Part shown: positions 61,609 through 64,000 of the stretch, one piece after another | Layout: the number at the start of each line of letters is the position of its first letter | Position numbering within the stretch: position 1 is the stretch's first letter | Assembly: GCA_947492185.1 (NCBI GenBank) | Contig: CANLMR010000001.1 | Coordinates: forward strand, 558,001 to 622,000 | Direction: 5' to 3' | Source: an uncultured Tenacibaculum sp. | GTDB taxonomy: Bacteria; Bacteroidota; Bacteroidia; Flavobacteriales; Flavobacteriaceae | Length of the DNA stretch: 64,000 nt | Translations under genes and position numbers: made by a program | The notes under the pieces: generated by a model | The model's input: only the letters and a program-made list of their open reading frames with translations | Database searches by the model: none | What the model was told of the DNA's origin: nothing

Positions 61609-62256
61609 ATGAAAAAAATACAGAAATATATAGTCCTTTCTACTTTATTTATAGTTCCATTATTATTATACATTTTCCTGTCTATGGGGATGAATAATTT
61701 TGCTAAACTTCCTGTTTTAACAAAAACAGTTATTGATGTATCTACTATAAATAGTAAGTTTAAATTGGAGAATAAGATTTCAATTGTACTTTTTCCTGGA
61801 AAGGAAGCAGAGGCTATAAAGGGAGAAATATTTAATCTGAATCAGAAAATATATAAACCGTTTTATGGTTTTAACGATTTTCAGATTATAGTAGTTTGTC
61901 CTAACGGTTCAGAAGAACAAATTGGAAAAATTAAAAAAGCAATTGGGAATTATACTGATATGGTAAAATGGAATTTTGTTTTTACCAATGATGCTGTTGT
62001 AGAAGCACTATATGATAGTTTTAAAATTAACCAATCATTAGATGTTAATTTACATACATCAAAAGCATTTATCATTGATAAAGAGTTAAATCTAAGAGGA
62101 AGAACCGATGATAAAGATATGGCAGATGGTAAATTATATGGATATAATATGACATCTGTTGGTGAGTTAAACGATAAAATGAAAGATGATGTAAAAGTTG
62201 TTCTTGCCGAATATCGTTTAGCGTTAAAGAAAAATAGTGCAGATCGAAAAAAGTAA
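61609..62256 (+). CDS. Membrane-anchored, probably thioredoxin-fold protein without catalytic Cys pair
   Basis: 215 residues. One N-terminal helix at about 7-27, then a soluble domain with the alternating pattern of thioredoxin-like folds (KISIVLFPG, FQIIVVCPNG, KAFIIDKELNLRGR). Only one Cys is present (in VVCPNG), so it cannot be a standard redox protein. It precedes the SCO gene by 7 bp and sits in the oxidase-assembly cluster. It may be a SCO relative that lost its copper site, or a partner of SCO; I do not recognise a named family. Confidence 0.6.
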   Translation: MKKIQKYIVLSTLFIVPLLLYIFLSMGMNNFAKLPVLTKTVIDVSTINSKFKLENKISIVLFPGKEAEAIKGEIFNLNQKIYKPFYGFNDFQIIVVCPNGSEEQIGKIKKAIGNYTDMVKWNFVFTNDAVVEALYDSFKINQSLDVNLHTSKAFIIDKELNLRGRTDDKDMADGKLYGYNMTSVGELNDKMKDDVKVVLAEYRLALKKNSADRKK

Positions 62257-62263
62257 TTAGTAA

Positions 62264-62911
62264 ATGAATAAAGGTAAATACTCATACGTTGGCATAGCAT
62301 TTATAATTCTATTATTTGGAATTTATTCAATCCCAAAAATTGTTAAACATTTCCAAAAGGCAGATTTACATAAATTCACTAAAGTCCCTAGCTTTGAATT
62401 TATAAACCAAAAAGGCAAAACAATCACAAACAAAGATTACGAAGGTAAAGTTTATGTTGTAGAGTTCTTCTTTACAAGTTGTCCTACTATTTGTCCAATT
62501 ATGAATCGTAAAATGGTGACAATTCAAGATGAATTTTTTGGAAACCCTAATTTTGGTATAGCATCAATTTCGATTACTCCAGATAAAGATACTCCTGAAG
62601 TATTAAAAAATTATGCAGAAAACTATAAAATAACACATAAGAACTGGCATATGTTAACAGGGAAATCTGTTGACTATGTTTTTGAATTATCAAACTCAGG
62701 TTTTAAAATGCCAGCTGGACCTGGAGGAGAAGATCATGGTGGTTTTTTTCATTCAGGGATGTTTGCTTTAGTAGATAAAGATGGGTTTATACGTTCTAGG
62801 TATGACGAATTTGGTAACCCTATTTTATATTACAGAGCATTAGAAGAACAAGAGTTTTCAGATCAAATTAATGAGTTAAAACAAGATATTAAACTTTTAT
62901 TGAATGAGTAA
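62264..62911 (+). CDS. SCO-family copper chaperone
   Basis: 215 residues. N-terminal membrane helix at about 8-24, then a thioredoxin-fold SCO domain with Cys73 and Cys77 in FFFTSCPTICPIMN and a copper-ligand His163 in FFHSGMFALVD. SCO proteins deliver copper to the CuA site of cytochrome c oxidase subunit II, in line with the oxidase genes just upstream. It overlaps the DUF420 gene by 8 bp. Confidence 0.92.
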   Translation: MNKGKYSYVGIAFIILLFGIYSIPKIVKHFQKADLHKFTKVPSFEFINQKGKTITNKDYEGKVYVVEFFFTSCPTICPIMNRKMVTIQDEFFGNPNFGIASISITPDKDTPEVLKNYAENYKITHKNWHMLTGKSVDYVFELSNSGFKMPAGPGGEDHGGFFHSGMFALVDKDGFIRSRYDEFGNPILYYRALEEQEFSDQINELKQDIKLLLNE

Positions 62912-63437
62912 TTTATCAACAGAAGAAAAGAAATATAAGAAGCTTATTACAATAGTTTCAATTGTAATTCCGATTGCTGTTGCAGCTTTGTTCGGTATTA
63001 AAATACCTAACGTTGAGCCGTTATCATTTTTGCCTCCTATTTATGCTTCTATAAACGGATTAACAGCAATACTTTTAATTGGTTCAATAATCGCAATCAA
63101 AAAAGGAAATAAAAAACTACATGAACAATTAAATACAACGGCTCTAATTTTTTCAGCTTTATTTTTAGTAATGTATGTAGCTTATCATATGACTTCTGAA
63201 TCTACGAAGTTTGGAGGAGAAGGAACTATTAAATATGTATATTATTTTATTTTGATTACACATATTTTGTTATCAATTGTAGTAATTCCTTTTGTGTTAT
63301 TTACTTATATGAGAGCAAAGCTAAGGCAGTTTCCTCAACATAGGAAAATAGCTAAAATTACATTTCCTTTGTGGTTATATGTTGCAGTAACAGGTGTAGT
63401 TGTTTATTTAATGATAGCTCCTTATTATGTACATTAA
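62904..63437 (+). CDS. DUF420 membrane protein, oxidase maturation (CtaM-like)
   Basis: 177 residues, about five membrane helices. INGLTAILLIGSIIAIKKGNKKLHEQLN and the later LRAKLRQFPQHRKIAKITFPLWLYV-like segments are DUF420 blocks; in Bacillus a DUF420 protein (CtaM) is needed for terminal oxidase maturation. His residues within helices (HEQLN, AYHM, THILL) may bind heme or metal. Overlaps SCO by 8 bp and the next small gene by 11 bp. Confidence 0.85.
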   Translation: MSNLSTEEKKYKKLITIVSIVIPIAVAALFGIKIPNVEPLSFLPPIYASINGLTAILLIGSIIAIKKGNKKLHEQLNTTALIFSALFLVMYVAYHMTSESTKFGGEGTIKYVYYFILITHILLSIVVIPFVLFTYMRAKLRQFPQHRKIAKITFPLWLYVAVTGVVVYLMIAPYYVH

Positions 63438-63654
63438 ATTAAAACATAAAGTATTAGTTATTATATTTCTAATTTATTCAATACTAAATGGAAATGCACA
63501 ATGCGCAATGTGTAAAGCTGTTGTTGAAGGTGGAAATGAAACAATGGCGGAAGGAGTTAATAGTGGAATCACATATTTAATGATTTTCCCTTACATCTTA
63601 GTTGCTATTTTATTCTTTATGCTTTACCGACATAGGAAGAAATTAAAAAACTAA
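63427..63654 (+). CDS. Small exported membrane protein with CxxC
   Basis: 75 residues. A signal peptide (about 1-24, ending NGNAQ), then CAMCKA and a hydrophobic helix at about 48-66 followed by a basic tail. The CAMC motif sits outside the membrane and could bind metal or be redox-active. It overlaps the DUF420 gene by 11 bp, so it is in the oxidase-maturation transcript; a helper of copper insertion is a reasonable guess without direct proof. No family name that I am sure of. Confidence 0.7.
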   Translation: MYIKLKHKVLVIIFLIYSILNGNAQCAMCKAVVEGGNETMAEGVNSGITYLMIFPYILVAILFFMLYRHRKKLKN

Positions 63655-63725
63655 CTTTCTTCATTTTTTTTGTAACATATTATGTACTTTGTCGTCATAT
63701 CCTTGATTTACAAAAATAAAATACT

Positions 63726-64000
63726 TTGAAAAATACCAAACTTATACTACTATCGGCTTTTTTATTAGGTACTACATTTTCATTTGGTCAAAAGAAATGG
63801 ACACTTAAAGAAGCTGTTGATCATGCATTAGCAAATAATATTACAATTAAACAAAACAAGTTAAGTGTTGAGATAGCAGAAAAGGATGTTAAAAGTAATA
63901 AAGCTAATTTTTTACCTTCAGTTAATGCGAATACAGGGGGAAATTTAAACTTTGGTTCTACGTTTGATCCAGTATCTAATAACAGGGTTGCTACAAGTAC
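63726..64000 (+). CDS. TolC-family outer-membrane efflux protein (5' part, cut by window end)
   Basis: The frame starts with TTG at 63726 (an in-frame stop lies just upstream and no ATG is available) and is open to the window end, 91 codons. It encodes a signal peptide ending TFSFGQ and then WTLKEAVDHALANNITIKQ, the first helix pattern of TolC/OEP proteins, and NFLPSVNANTGG. TolC proteins form the outer-membrane exit duct of efflux pumps. Partner genes must lie to the right. Confidence 0.8.
   Translation, partial: MKNTKLILLSAFLLGTTFSFGQKKWTLKEAVDHALANNITIKQNKLSVEIAEKDVKSNKANFLPSVNANTGGNLNFGSTFDPVSNNRVATS

Noticed and set aside
1..64000. CRISPR arrays, insertion sequences, prophage or integrase genes
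   Set aside because: None seen: no regularly spaced repeats, transposase or phage motifs, and composition looks even along the window.

Overview
This window looks like a chromosomal segment of a marine, alga-associated Flavobacteriaceae member (Bacteroidota). The evidence is the strongly AT-rich composition, the gliding/type IX secretion gene sprA at the left edge, SusC/SusD pairs, an S46 dipeptidyl-peptidase, and promoters of the Bacteroidota type (TTTG-N19-TAnnTTTG). I cannot fix the genus from sequence alone. I saw no prophage, insertion sequence or CRISPR array.

Layout. 1-6957 (+): 3' part of sprA, gcvH, a VanZ-like gene, two tandem TonB-type energy transducers and an orphan WlbB-like sugar acyltransferase. 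7041-14028 (-): a probable operon of FAD oxidoreductase, membrane 4Fe-4S protein, YwqK-like repeat protein, two GT2 glycosyltransferases and a GT-C-type membrane transferase. 14194-18111 (+): outer-membrane-like protein, GH113-like lipoprotein, small lipoprotein, BamA/TamA-like barrel. 18082-32251 (-): PD40 lipoprotein, DPP11-type peptidase, sterol-desaturase-like oxidase, an AraC regulator with the three-gene operon it probably controls, an esterase with an XRE-TM-NTF2 regulator, an S41 protease and an Oar-like TonB-dependent receptor. 32383-38625 (-): an arsenosugar biosynthesis cluster (ArsM, ArsS, PNP, TIGR04282 transferase, DoxX, rhodanese, peroxidase-like, DUF547). 38913-56677 (+): a complete alginate utilisation locus. 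56678-58111 (-): a PAF-acetylhydrolase-like esterase. 58287-58470 (-): tRNA-Leu and tRNA-Gly. 58669-64000 (+): heme O synthase, cytochrome oxidase subunits III/III/IV, SCO and DUF420 assembly factors, and the 5' end of a TolC-family gene.

How the alginate locus works together. PL7 and PL6 lyases cut alginate, SusCD with a PKD lipoprotein captures and imports oligomers, and PL17 releases unsaturated monouronate. KdgF converts this to DEH, an ExuT-like MFS carrier moves the sugar acid inward, an SDR reduces DEH to KDG, KdgK phosphorylates it and a KDPG aldolase splits it. Three promoters (before PL6, susC and gntR) carry TTGGTwAACCAA palindromes fused to the -7 box. They form a small regulon probably repressed by the GntR/FCD protein encoded inside the locus.

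Most interesting non-coding signals: this operator set; a strong intrinsic terminator inside the susC leader, downstream of its only consensus promoter; and a perfect 14-bp direct repeat with 21-bp period between an AraC gene and its probable target operon. A LacI-type regulator lacking half of its effector-binding fold sits between kdgK and eda.
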